A DNA stretch of 64,000 nt, from NCBI RefSeq assembly GCF_014201715.1, contig NZ_JACHFD010000017.1, positions 25,817 through 89,816 of the forward strand. The letters run 5' to 3'. This document shows, in pieces, positions 38,556 through 47,280 of the stretch. The notes under the pieces were generated by a model. It made no database searches and was not told the origin of the DNA. It saw only the letters and a list, made by a program, of their open reading frames with translations. The DNA comes from Haloferula luteola (GTDB taxonomy: Bacteria; Verrucomicrobiota; Verrucomicrobiia; Verrucomicrobiales; Akkermansiaceae). The translations under genes and the position numbers were made by a program. How positions within the stretch are numbered: position 1 is the first letter of the stretch; the number at the start of each line of letters is the position of its first letter.

Positions 38556-39480
38556 AGGATTGTCGACGTTTGTGCTGTTGGCGGAACACGGCTCAGGTGC
38601 CCAGGTCGCCAAATTGCAGGGGCTTTCCCAGGCTGCGGTGAGCCAACGCATTTCTCGTGTCGAAGCGGCCTATGGCATTCGCTTGTTCATTCGTCTGGGG
38701 GAGGGGATGGTGCTGACGGATGAGGGCACTCTGCTGCTTCCGGAAGCGAAGCGGATCCTGCGTGAAGTGGTGAATCTGGGAGTGTCGGTGACGCGCGGCA
38801 TCCGCAATGAGCGGAAGCGCACGAAGATTGTGATCGACCGTTCGATGCGCGGCGACCGCATGGCGCGGCACCTAAGAAACCTGGAGGCCTTCGAAGTGAT
38901 GCGCGTGATGCCGCACACCCGTTGGGAGAACTCACTGTTGGCCGGTGAGGTGGACTTGGCCTTGCAAGCCAGTTGTGGGCAGGCGCTGGAAATCGAGGGA
39001 CTTTGCCGCTTCGAGCTGCGCCTGGAGCCCGGAGCCACCCTGGCGTGGAACCCGGAGAGCTTTCCACTTCCTCCGACGGTGGGATTGGCGAATCTCTTGA
39101 GGGAGGCGTTGATCATCCCCTCAGACAAACTGATTCCGGGATTCGACAGGTTCTTTGATCTGGTGGGAGCGCGCTCGCTGGTCCCCTGTGATCTGGTGAC
39201 GATCGGGGTGGATTCGGAAAATGATGCCCGTGAAGCCTGCCTACATGGCGTCGGGGTTTTGTTCTTCCCGGGGAATGCCATGAAGCGATTGCGGCTTGGA
39301 AGTGCCCGGTTGGAATCACGGGTTGCCATGGAGTTTGCGATGCCAAGGGCTTATGCTTTAAGTCTTTATGTGAAATCAGCGGAAGACCGTCCGTGGGTGT
39401 TGCAGGTCGTGCGGGACTTCGTGAATCGGGGCGCTCGAGCCGCCGGGAAGGCTCGATCAGTTGATGATTCTTTTCATTAA
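38545..39480 (+). CDS. LysR-family transcriptional regulator (second of two)
   Basis: The 311-residue protein has the standard winged helix (MDLEGLSTFVLLAEHGSGAQ then LSQAAVSQRISRVEAAYGIR) and a substrate-binding effector domain. It overlaps the preceding LysR gene, so the two are co-translated, which is unusual. No divergent target gene lies beside them; the PEP-CTERM gene follows on the same strand after 70 bases. Confidence 0.82.
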   Translation: MDLEGLSTFVLLAEHGSGAQVAKLQGLSQAAVSQRISRVEAAYGIRLFIRLGEGMVLTDEGTLLLPEAKRILREVVNLGVSVTRGIRNERKRTKIVIDRSMRGDRMARHLRNLEAFEVMRVMPHTRWENSLLAGEVDLALQASCGQALEIEGLCRFELRLEPGATLAWNPESFPLPPTVGLANLLREALIIPSDKLIPGFDRFFDLVGARSLVPCDLVTIGVDSENDAREACLHGVGVLFFPGNAMKRLRLGSARLESRVAMEFAMPRAYALSLYVKSAEDRPWVLQVVRDFVNRGARAAGKARSVDDSFH

Positions 39481-39550
39481 GCATAGATAAAGGATTCGTT
39501 CTTTAGGGAGCTGGGATTGTTGCACGGGAAAGAGTGATTCTTCCCATGCT

Positions 39551-40372
39551 ATGAAGGCAGCAATCACCCTTGCACTCCCTCTGGCGATGGTGCTCCCGAC
39601 CTTCGGCCAAGTCTTGGTCGATTCGGGAAACTATCCCAACCTGTTCTCCCCGGTGGACGATGTCACCGTGGATCCTCCGACTCCCTTGATCGGATTAACG
39701 ATTGGCGGCACTGCAACCGACTCGCTCGGAACCTACTGGGATGCGACCGCTACTGGCGGCGCATCCCTTTCGGTCGGTCTCGGCTTGGTCGAAACCGGTG
39801 CTCAAGTGGCCCTCACGGGAAACGCCTTGGAGTTTAACATTTCGAACAATGCGGACACCCTCCTGGGGGCCCTGGGCATTGGGACTTCGTTGAGCTTCGG
39901 TTGGACGGCGACGGCCACCTTCGATGAAGCGGGCCAAGAGCTCTTTTTGTCCCCGGGAACCGTCTATCAGATCAGTTTCGACCTGATGGGCAACGACACG
40001 CTGCTCAGTTCGACGGCCGGTTTGTTGCCCACCTTTGGGATTGAGCTTCTCGATGGAGCGGGAAATCCGATGGACAGCACTGAAGGCGGCACTGTGATCG
40101 ATATCTTGGGCTTGTCCTTGCTCAGTCCAGTGGTGGGGAACCCTGTCGGCGATAGCCGAGCGACGGTGACCTTTGTCACTCCGGGCTCCGTGGATGCCGG
40201 TGCGGCTTCGCTTCGGTTCACGGGAGGTGCCGATCTTTCCGCGACTGCGTTGGGCCTGGGTACCAATTTTGCCACCATCTCGAACATTCAGATCGAGGCG
40301 GTTCCGGAACCTTCTTCGACTTTGGCCCTGCTCGGCGCTCTGCCCTTGCTGGCATTCCGCCGGCGACGCTGA
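39551..40372 (+). CDS. PEP-CTERM sorting-domain protein
   Basis: The 273-residue protein has a signal peptide (MKAAITLALPLAMVLPTFGQ), a Thr/Gly/Ser-rich beta-type body, and the C-terminal signal AVPEPSSTLALLGAL followed by hydrophobic residues and RRRR. By family knowledge it is cut and anchored by an exosortase system and appears on the cell surface or in exopolysaccharide. The specific role is unknown. Confidence 0.85.
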   Translation: MKAAITLALPLAMVLPTFGQVLVDSGNYPNLFSPVDDVTVDPPTPLIGLTIGGTATDSLGTYWDATATGGASLSVGLGLVETGAQVALTGNALEFNISNNADTLLGALGIGTSLSFGWTATATFDEAGQELFLSPGTVYQISFDLMGNDTLLSSTAGLLPTFGIELLDGAGNPMDSTEGGTVIDILGLSLLSPVVGNPVGDSRATVTFVTPGSVDAGAASLRFTGGADLSATALGLGTNFATISNIQIEAVPEPSSTLALLGALPLLAFRRRR

Positions 40373-40414
40373 AGCGGGTCGACACGCTTCGACTTTCGGT
40401 GGTTCAGAAACCAG

Positions 40415-40444
40415 CGGGCGGCTCCGGAGGGAGCCGCCCGTTTT
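40415..40444 (+). terminator. Rho-independent terminator after the PEP-CTERM gene
   Basis: A perfect 11-bp stem CGGGCGGCTCC / GGAGCCGCCCG with a 4-base loop, followed by TTTTG. It lies 42 bases past the stop and before alaS. Confidence 0.85.
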
Positions 40445-40545
40445 GTGCTTCGATCACCGCACTGGAGGTCGGGTTTCCCGGGCTTTACTCCCGGCGCGGA
40501 TTTTCCCATCTTCCCGCCCCTTCGCCGCCAACGACCTCTGCGCCC

Positions 40546-43368
40546 ATGACCGCTGCCGAAATCCGCCAGTCCTTCCTCGACTTCTTCAAGGAGAAGAAGC
40601 ACACGATCGTGCCCTCCGCATCGCTGCTGCCGCAATCGCCCGGTCTGCTGTTCACGAATGCGGGCATGAACCAGTTTGTCCCCTATTTCCTGGGTGTCGA
40701 CAAAGCTCCCTACGATCCCCCGCGTGCTGCCGATACGCAGAAATGCATCCGGGCCGGTGGCAAGCACAACGACCTCGAGGATGTGGGCTACGACACCTAT
40801 CACCACACGATGTTCGAGATGCTCGGCAACTGGTCGTTTGGCGATTACTTCAAGGCCGAGGCGATTCGTTGGGCCTGGGAACTCGTGGTGGAACGTTGGG
40901 GCCTGCCTGCGGACCGGTTGTTTGCCACGGTGTATGCTCCGGATAAGTCCAAGGGCGATCCCGGTGAGTTCGACCAGGAGGCCTGGGATCTTTGGGCGGA
41001 ATTGTTCCGCGCCAAGGGCCTGGACCCGCGCGTCCACATCGTCGATGGCAACGTGAAGGACAACTTTTGGATGATGGGAGAGACCGGCCCCTGCGGCCCC
41101 TGCTCGGAACTCCATGTGGACCTGACACCGAATGGCGATTCCAAGGGCCAGTTGGTCAACGGCGACTCCGATCTCTGCATCGAGATCTGGAACCTGGTCT
41201 TCATCCAATACAATGCTGAGGCCGATGGCTCTTTCCGAGAGCTGCCAGCCAAACACATCGACACCGGAATGGGCTTCGAGCGGGCTTGTTCGATCATTCA
41301 AAACACCAAGGGCTTCACGGATTTCTCGGTGAAACCGAGCAATTATGCGACCGATGTGTTCACTCCCATCTTCCGCAAGCTTGAGGAATTGAGCGGCAAA
41401 AACTACGTCAACATCTACCCGGATCTCGGCGCTGATCGTTCCGCCTTCACGGAGGAAATGAAGGATGCCATTGCCTTCCGTGTCATTGCCGACCACCTGC
41501 GGACGCTTTCGTTCTCAATCGCCGACGGCATTCTGCCGGGCAACAATGGGAGAAACTACGTCCTCCGTCGTATTTTGCGGCGTGCGGTCCGCTACGGCCG
41601 TCAGCTTGGATTCTCGGGTGATAAGCCGTTCTTTGGTGCGCTGGTTTCGACCCTCGTCGAGCAGATGGGGACCGTTTTCCCGGAACTGAAGGAACGAGAA
41701 GCCGCTGTGCGCGTGACCTTGGAGCGTGAGGAATCGAGCTTCAATGAGACCTTGGACCGCGGCCTCAAGCGTTTCGAAGATGCATTGCCAGAAGTGAAAG
41801 ACACCACGCTTTCCGGGGAGGTGTCTTTCGAACTCTACGATACTTTCGGGTTCCCGATCGACCTTACCGAACTGCTCTGTGCGGATCGCGGCATCAAGGT
41901 GAACATGCAGCGCTTCGAGGAACTGATGGAGCAGCAGCGGGAACGCGCACGGGCTGCGCAACGGAGCACCGTGGTGCGAGCGCTGGACCTCTCGACGGAA
42001 GCGATCACCGCGTTTGTTGGCTTCGATGTCGATGAGGTGGATGCGCTGGTGCTGGAAGTTCATCCGCAGGACGACTCATTGTTCGTCATCACCGACAAAA
42101 CCCCTTTCTACGCCGAGATGGGCGGACAAGCGGGAGATTCGGGCATTCTCGTGAAGGACGCGCTGGCTCATGATGTCACCGGCGTTCAGCAGATCGGCCG
42201 GGCTCGCGCGCATGCCATTTCGGCCTCGGCTGAAGTGCAGCCGGGCGACACCGTGAAACTGCGGGTCGATGCCAAACGCCGGCGTCCGATCGAAGCCCAC
42301 CACACCGCGACTCACCTGCTCCATTGGGCCCTCCACGAAGTCGTCTCCAAGGACGCTGCGCAGCAGGGATCTTCGGTCGATGAAAGCCGATTGCGTTTTG
42401 ACTTCAACAGTGCCCCGGTGAGCCCGGAGCAGATCGAGGCGATGGAGGAGAAGGTCAATGCCTGCATTGCAGCGAACGATCCGGTGTCATGGGTGGAAGT
42501 GCCCCATGTCGAGGTGAAGGAGCGCAAGGATGTGATGCAGTTCTTCGGCGACAAATACGGAGAGCGGGTGCGGGTGGTGCAGGTTGGAGGTACGCCAAGT
42601 GCCGTGGATGGATATTCCATGGAACTTTGCGGAGGAACCCATGTCCGAACGACCGGTGAAATCGGTCTTTTCAAGATCAAGAGTGAGGGCGCGATTGCCT
42701 CCGGAGTCCGCCGAATTGAGGCGGTTTGTGGCGAGAGCGCATGGGATCACTTGCGGGATCTGGTGAGCCAACTTGAGGAGGAATCAGAAGCCTTGCATGC
42801 CAAGTTGGCGGCCGCTAATGGACGCCTTTCCGAACTCGGGGAGGAACCCCTTTCCGTCGGAGAGGTGCCGCGCCTGATGATGGCTCTGCTGACGGGCAAG
42901 GGGGACGTGACCCAGATCAACCACACCTTGGGCATGGTTCGTGGGAAACTCGAAGAACTCCGGGAGGCAGGCATTGAAGCCGAGAAGAAGGTGAAGAAGC
43001 TTCAAGCTTCCGCCGCCGCCAAGCAGGCCGATGCCGCCTTGGCATTGTTGATCGAGCAGGGCGGGCCGATCGTCACATCCATCGAATCGAACGCGTCTCT
43101 TCTCCAAGAGCTCCTGAATGGCTTGAAGAAAAAGCAGTTCGCCGAGGCGGCGTTCTTGATCGTCGACGATGGCGACAAGCTGCACCTCGGGAGCTATTGC
43201 GGTGAGAGTGCGCTGGCACGGGGGCTTAAGGCAGGAGAGCTGCTGCGCGAACTCGCGGCTCTGGCGGGCGGGAAGGGGGGCGGGAAGCCCGACATGGCTC
43301 GGGGTGCAGCCCCTGAACGCGGACAGCTCTCCGAGCTGGAACAGACGGCTAAGGCGAAGTTGAGCTAA
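40546..43368 (+). CDS. alaS: Alanyl-tRNA synthetase
   Basis: AlaRS charges tRNA-Ala and edits Ser/Gly mischarging. The 940-residue protein has the class II aminoacylation core (start MTAAEIRQSFLDFFKEKKH, then LFTNAGMNQFVPYF and GPCGPCSELHVD), the editing-domain zinc site HHTATHLLH with CGGTHVRTTGEIG, and a C-terminal C-Ala/DHHA1 domain that is Gly-rich at the end. ATG 40546 is the homologous start. Confidence 0.97.
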   Translation: MTAAEIRQSFLDFFKEKKHTIVPSASLLPQSPGLLFTNAGMNQFVPYFLGVDKAPYDPPRAADTQKCIRAGGKHNDLEDVGYDTYHHTMFEMLGNWSFGDYFKAEAIRWAWELVVERWGLPADRLFATVYAPDKSKGDPGEFDQEAWDLWAELFRAKGLDPRVHIVDGNVKDNFWMMGETGPCGPCSELHVDLTPNGDSKGQLVNGDSDLCIEIWNLVFIQYNAEADGSFRELPAKHIDTGMGFERACSIIQNTKGFTDFSVKPSNYATDVFTPIFRKLEELSGKNYVNIYPDLGADRSAFTEEMKDAIAFRVIADHLRTLSFSIADGILPGNNGRNYVLRRILRRAVRYGRQLGFSGDKPFFGALVSTLVEQMGTVFPELKEREAAVRVTLEREESSFNETLDRGLKRFEDALPEVKDTTLSGEVSFELYDTFGFPIDLTELLCADRGIKVNMQRFEELMEQQRERARAAQRSTVVRALDLSTEAITAFVGFDVDEVDALVLEVHPQDDSLFVITDKTPFYAEMGGQAGDSGILVKDALAHDVTGVQQIGRARAHAISASAEVQPGDTVKLRVDAKRRRPIEAHHTATHLLHWALHEVVSKDAAQQGSSVDESRLRFDFNSAPVSPEQIEAMEEKVNACIAANDPVSWVEVPHVEVKERKDVMQFFGDKYGERVRVVQVGGTPSAVDGYSMELCGGTHVRTTGEIGLFKIKSEGAIASGVRRIEAVCGESAWDHLRDLVSQLEEESEALHAKLAAANGRLSELGEEPLSVGEVPRLMMALLTGKGDVTQINHTLGMVRGKLEELREAGIEAEKKVKKLQASAAAKQADAALALLIEQGGPIVTSIESNASLLQELLNGLKKKQFAEAAFLIVDDGDKLHLGSYCGESALARGLKAGELLRELAALAGGKGGGKPDMARGAAPERGQLSELEQTAKAKLS

Positions 43369-43452
43369 AAATCTCGGCGGTTCTTTTTGGTCTCCCTCGA
43401 TGCATCTCCCGGCGGCTCGGCGCTGCCGGGAGGGGAGGGCAGGCTCAGCCTC

Positions 43453-44409
43453 TTACGGTGAAACCGCGTCGCTGGGCTTGAGGGCTTCGCGAAGCTCCGC
43501 TTCCCATTCGCGAGCTTTGCTGTGGGTCACGTTTTGCTCCAGATGCTCGACGAGGGCAACGACGGCCTTTTTCTGGTCACCGGACTGGAACAGATCCATT
43601 TCCTTTTGCCACTCTAGGTCCGGTTGGGTGGTGCGCAGAAAATCGGTGCGACCGGGTAGATTGCCCTGCTCCGCGAGTTCCTCAAGATGCTTGTCCTGAC
43701 GGCGGTCGTCGCCGGTCCAGAATCCTGCCATGACCTCTTCGAAGTGGATTCTGCGGTCCCAGGCCGACCTCAGTCCGGCAAAGTTCTTGCTCTTCCGGTA
43801 GCTGGGAAAGATCGCCTGGCTGAAAGTCTCGGCCAGAGAGATTTTGTGATCCTCCTTTTGGATCGGTGCCGAGGGCCAGTTCTCAAGTCGATCTCCCTGA
43901 ATCCCATAGGCTTTGGCGAAGAGGGTCTCTTGAGACGGCGTGGCGAGAAAAGTGGTGTGCGCGGCCAAGTTCTTAGGATCACGGAAGATGCCTTCCAGGC
44001 ACTCCAGAGCCTCCGGCCCGAGAGATTCGACTTGATTGGGGTTGGCCGAGGCCTTCAGGGAGAGCATCAGCCATCGGATCTGATGGCGGACGGCGGTACC
44101 GAACCCGTCGGACTCCAACCACTCGCGATTGCGGCGCTTCCAATCGCGGAAGTCGTTCGAAGTGCGCTTGGCCGCGATGAAATCCGCCTGCTCAACGCAT
44201 TTCAGATACAACTCCAAGGCCGCCTTGTCGCTCGCCATTGCGTTCTTTAGGGCGGATGAGGCATCTCCCAGGCGGGAGCTGGCTTTTTGGCCTGCCTCTT
44301 CCTTGAAGGTATCAAGGCGTTGCAGGACTTGATCGCGATCAGCGTCGGTCAGCAGTTCAGCGCGGAGAAGGGGACTAAGCAGCAGCGTGGCTGCGAGGAG
44401 GGTTTTCAT
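43453..44409 (-). CDS. Secreted protein of unknown function
   Basis: The 318-residue protein has a signal peptide (MKTLLAATLLLSPLLRAEL) and a helical, charged mature part (TFKEEAGQKASSRLGDASSA). I recognise no domain. ATG 44409 gives a normal signal peptide; the frame extends to 44454 without one. It lies 45 bases downstream of the IspH-like gene and may share its transcript. A hairpin (CTCCCGGC / GCCGGGAG, 43406-43432) follows it. Confidence 0.65.
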   Translation of the reverse strand: MKTLLAATLLLSPLLRAELLTDADRDQVLQRLDTFKEEAGQKASSRLGDASSALKNAMASDKAALELYLKCVEQADFIAAKRTSNDFRDWKRRNREWLESDGFGTAVRHQIRWLMLSLKASANPNQVESLGPEALECLEGIFRDPKNLAAHTTFLATPSQETLFAKAYGIQGDRLENWPSAPIQKEDHKISLAETFSQAIFPSYRKSKNFAGLRSAWDRRIHFEEVMAGFWTGDDRRQDKHLEELAEQGNLPGRTDFLRTTQPDLEWQKEMDLFQSGDQKKAVVALVEHLEQNVTHSKAREWEAELREALKPSDAVSP

Positions 44410-44454
44410 GGACGAGTTGAATGGCACATTCGCATTCCCAACGCCACCGGGCAT

Positions 44455-45216
44455 TCATGGGATGTCCGTCGAAACCCCGAAGGGAGAAAAAAGTCCCGTC
44501 GCGAGAATATGGCGCCGATCTCCAAGAACTTGCAGGACCTCATCCAATTCGTGGAGATGGCGTGCTTCCATTCCGGCAAAGCGCGCGGCTTCAAACAATG
44601 CCCGTCCGCTCGGATCCGCCGCATCGCTGAAAATCAAGACCGGATCGGGTGAGGGCGCGAGAGAGAGGAGCCGCTTCTCCCGCTCGATCAACGCCGGATC
44701 CCGGGTGTCCAGAATGACGACCGAGCTGTCGGGATGGCGTCGCTTCAAGGCCGTCGACAGGGTGGCCCATCGAGCACCGCTCAGGTGAGGCGCCGCGACG
44801 AGACCAAAGCGCGGAAAAAAAGGCAGGCGCATCACCGCATCGACATCCGCCACCACCATCCGCCCCTCGCCACTGAGGGCACCGCATTGAGCATCATTGC
44901 GATCCCCGACCACGATCACCCGGCGCTGCTCCAACTGAAGCAAGCGAATCATCGCCCGCACTCGGCGAAGGCACGGCAAGGTGAGGTCCAGGCAATCGCA
45001 GGCTTTCAGCCTGTCCATCGACTCCTGAGTCAGCCCAGTCATCGGAATCACCACGCAACCACTGGGTCGCACCCCGTCGGCGATTTCCAGGGCGCCATGA
45101 CGGCGGGCCCGGTCCAGGAGCGTGCGGTCGGGACCCGGATCGCCCCAAAGGGTCACCGGCCCCCGCTGAAGACGCGCGAGCAGCCGCCCAAACGCATCCC
45201 GCACCTCCTGACTCAT
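44455..45216 (-). CDS. Degenerate IspH (LytB)-like protein lacking the active site
   Basis: The 253-residue protein follows IspH along its length: LDRARRHGALEIADGVRPSG, then LTLPCLRRVRAM for the ATCPLVTKV motif, VIVVGDRNDAQCG for ILIGHAGHPEVEG, LDTRDPALIEREKRLLS for CYATTNRQEA and SDAADPSGRALFEAARFAG for SKNSSNSNRLAELAQ. Of the three Fe-S cysteines only the middle one (Cys82) remains. The substrate His and Glu residues (His41, His74, His124 and Glu126 of E. coli) are replaced. It cannot be a normal HMBPP reductase. ATG 45216 is used; earlier starts at 45333 and 45312 would place an operator-like palindrome inside the gene. Confidence 0.6.
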   Translation of the reverse strand: MSQEVRDAFGRLLARLQRGPVTLWGDPGPDRTLLDRARRHGALEIADGVRPSGCVVIPMTGLTQESMDRLKACDCLDLTLPCLRRVRAMIRLLQLEQRRVIVVGDRNDAQCGALSGEGRMVVADVDAVMRLPFFPRFGLVAAPHLSGARWATLSTALKRRHPDSSVVILDTRDPALIEREKRLLSLAPSPDPVLIFSDAADPSGRALFEAARFAGMEARHLHELDEVLQVLGDRRHILATGLFSPFGVSTDIP

Positions 45217-45291
45217 CCCGGACACCGCCGCCGACCTCCCATGCAATGGCAACCGACTTCCCAGAGATCCTCGACAATTCAGAGAATTGAA

Positions 45292-45306
45292 CTTTGTAAT
45301 ACAAAG
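45292..45306. promoter_or_regulatory. Operator-like palindrome A before the IspH-like gene
   Basis: CTTTGT-AAT-ACAAAG is a perfect 6-bp inverted repeat 76 bases upstream of the IspH-like start. It resembles the palindromes at 45350 and 47217. Confidence 0.5.
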
Positions 45307-45343
45307 CGGCATGGCGAAAAAAGAACCGGCCATGCCGGACGGG

Positions 45344-45381
45344 TGTTAGCTTTGTAGAGCAAAGTGAAATCAGGCAAGCGA
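45344..45381 (-). promoter_or_regulatory. Promoter-operator block B, copy of the block at 47211
   Basis: The 38-base block contains CTTTGTAGAGCAAAG (45350-45364) and aligns without gaps to 47211-47248 with 29 identical bases. Shared parts are TGTTAGCTTTG, CAAAGT and GGCAAGCGA. Read on the minus strand, CTTGCC would be a -35-like and CTAACA a -10-like element. Confidence 0.6.
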
Positions 45382-45396
45382 ATTCGACACGATCTC

Positions 45397-46290
45397 TCAG
45401 TTCGGACGCTGCACTTGCACCGTGAGCGCCCGATGATCCGAGGAGCGAAGCGCACGCGAAGAGGCGAGCAGCGGTAGCTCTGGGCTCGCCCAGATGTGAT
45501 CGATTGCAAGGAGCGGCAGCTCCCATGGCCAGGTCTCACGGAGGCCTTCATGAGGCGTGCGGTGGGCCGATCGGAAACGCCCTGCGGTGGCGGCTTCTAG
45601 CAGCCGACTTTCCTGAGGGGTATTGAAGTCCCCGAGCACAAGAGTCGGCCGAGCTCGCGGAATGTGCCGAAAAATGGCCTCCAGGGGCTCTCGCTTGGAA
45701 CGCCAGGGCTGAGAGGAAATGTCCACGGCGATCACATCCAGCGTCTCGCCCGTTCTCAGTTCCACCGCTGAACGAGTGCACCGGTAGCGATCCTCGACAC
45801 CAAAGACCGCGGATTCGATCACATTTCCCCGCACGCCCAGTAGCATTCCGGTGTCCAAGCGTGCCCAATCGTAGTCGGGGGTGGCTTCGCGAAAACGGCT
45901 CCAAATCGGCACCATCTCACCGCTCTCAATGATCACCACCACCTCGGCCTCGAAGTGCCATTGCTCTGGATGGTGGGCCAAGGTCCGGCCCGCATTCCAG
46001 GTGGTGGCCAAAAATGTCGACGCCTGAGGCTCAATTCCCGGGCCTTGGGGGTGGCTCGAATGAAACCAGCCCATCGCGGCAAAGATCCATGGGGGCAGCG
46101 CCAACAGCCGCCAGGCTCGGGGCAAAGTGCCGAGGGTGACTGCGCCCGCTGCACCCAGCACCGGCCAAGGAGTCGCGTACGAGATCACCGCGGCAGGTAC
46201 TAAGGCATCGCCGATGGCATGGGCGACCAGGGCCAGAGCCGTGGCGAAAGCCGCCAAGATCCCCACTCCATGGATCCACCGGCGCATCAC
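45397..46290 (-). CDS. Membrane-anchored endonuclease/exonuclease/phosphatase-family protein
   Basis: The 297-residue protein has two or three N-terminal membrane segments (about 8-75) and an EEP domain: TWNAG at the start, metal/catalytic GDFNTPQES, LAIDHIWASP and the terminal His in RSSDHRALTV. The acidic metal ligand Glu is in VVVIIESGEM. Members cleave phosphodiesters in nucleic acids, phosphoinositides or lipids; the substrate here is unknown. It overlaps the regulator gene by 4 bases. Confidence 0.82.
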   Translation of the reverse strand: MMRRWIHGVGILAAFATALALVAHAIGDALVPAAVISYATPWPVLGAAGAVTLGTLPRAWRLLALPPWIFAAMGWFHSSHPQGPGIEPQASTFLATTWNAGRTLAHHPEQWHFEAEVVVIIESGEMVPIWSRFREATPDYDWARLDTGMLLGVRGNVIESAVFGVEDRYRCTRSAVELRTGETLDVIAVDISSQPWRSKREPLEAIFRHIPRARPTLVLGDFNTPQESRLLEAATAGRFRSAHRTPHEGLRETWPWELPLLAIDHIWASPELPLLASSRALRSSDHRALTVQVQRPN

Positions 46291-46586
46291 TTTCCGAGAT
46301 CAAGGATTTGCTCCAGAACCGCCAAGTAGTCGACGAAGGCATGGCGACCCGCGTGAGTCAGCGAATAGAGCGTCTGCGGCCGCCCATCGCCGGTCAGTTT
46401 CTCCGATTCGACAAATCCGGCCGTCGCCAAGGTGCGCAGGTGGGTGATCAGATTTCCATCGCTCATGTCGAGCTCGCCCTTCAAGTCCTGAAATGCCCAC
46501 GCATCGGCGCGGGAAGCCAAAAGCGTCATGATGGAGAGACGCCCTTTCTCGTGGATGGTCTTGTCGAGCTTGGAAAAGTCGATCAT
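46287..46586 (-). CDS. Winged-helix (HTH_34-type) transcriptional regulator
   Basis: The 99-residue protein is a single winged-helix domain: RLSIMTLLASRADAWAFQDL, the recognition helix in MSDGNLITHLRTLATAGFVE and wing RPQTLYSLTHAGR. It overlaps both neighbours by 4 bases and is the second gene of the operon. It is the obvious candidate to bind the CTTTG-N5-CAAAG palindromes at 45292, 45350 and 47217, because one of them sits right at the operon start. Confidence 0.82.
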   Translation of the reverse strand: MIDFSKLDKTIHEKGRLSIMTLLASRADAWAFQDLKGELDMSDGNLITHLRTLATAGFVESEKLTGDGRPQTLYSLTHAGRHAFVDYLAVLEQILDLGK

Positions 46587-47209
46587 TCGCCGTCGGGTTC
46601 CCGTCGCGAGGTGGTGACAATGGCAGCCCCATAGATGAGATGGAGCCCGCCGAAGGTGGCGGCCATCAAGCCCGAAGGCCCGATGCGGGTCAAGATGGGT
46701 GCCGCAGCCTGGACAAAAGTCGCCGCACTGAACCCGCCAATGCCAGATGCGACGAAGGCCATGCCGAGCCAGGCCATCGACTTCGGGGCAAATTCACGGA
46801 TCGCCATCAGGGCGAGTCCGTAGTGAAGAATCCACATCGAGGCGGCGTGAAATTCGCGGCCCTGTGCGCCATAGCGCAGAAACAACAACCCCAGAAAGCC
46901 CCCGGCGAACAAGGATGGCAACGAGCCTCGCAGCGCCACCCGCAACCCGTGATTCCAAACCGTCCTGCCGGACAAGCGAGCCGTGCGGAAAAACTGCCAA
47001 GAACCGAACAACAGGGCAATCGCCAGCCCAACCAACCAGGCCGACGCCCAACCCCATCCGTGTTTGCCTTCCGACAACCAACCCGCAGCGAGCGAAACGG
47101 CCCCTCCCATCAAGGCCGCTTCTCCAGACAGCGCCCGGAAAATGGTTGCGCGCTCCATGATGGAACGAATGGCCCGCAGTTGCTCGGCCGCCTCTTGGTG
47201 GGTCGTCAT
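46583..47209 (-). CDS. Multi-pass membrane protein, first gene of the regulator operon
   Basis: The 208-residue protein has five or six hydrophobic segments (for example AWLVGLAIALLFGSWQFF and ASMWILHYGLALMAI) and a short cytoplasmic N-terminus. I recognise no function. Small membrane proteins encoded beside HTH_34 regulators are common. The operator palindrome lies only 8 bases before ATG 47209, so the mRNA may be nearly leaderless. Confidence 0.72.
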   Translation of the reverse strand: MTTHQEAAEQLRAIRSIMERATIFRALSGEAALMGGAVSLAAGWLSEGKHGWGWASAWLVGLAIALLFGSWQFFRTARLSGRTVWNHGLRVALRGSLPSLFAGGFLGLLFLRYGAQGREFHAASMWILHYGLALMAIREFAPKSMAWLGMAFVASGIGGFSAATFVQAAAPILTRIGPSGLMAATFGGLHLIYGAAIVTTSRREPDGE

Positions 47210-47210
47210 G

Positions 47211-47248
47211 TGTTAGCTTTGCTCAACAAAGTTTACGCTGGCAAGCGA
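47211..47248 (-). promoter_or_regulatory. Promoter-operator block C of the regulator operon
   Basis: It includes the palindrome CTTTGCTCAACAAAG (47217-47231) and is the counterpart of block B at 45344-45381, with the same spacing throughout. On the minus strand it runs from CTTGCC to CTAACA and stops one base short of the ATG. Confidence 0.6.
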
Positions 47249-47280
47249 CAAGTAGGTCTGCGGGATTCCTTATCCCATTC

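Noticed and set aside
43406..43432. Terminator shared by alaS and the convergent secreted-protein gene
   Set aside because: The 8-bp stem is clear, but neither side is followed by a T-tract, so it is mentioned only as a hairpin.
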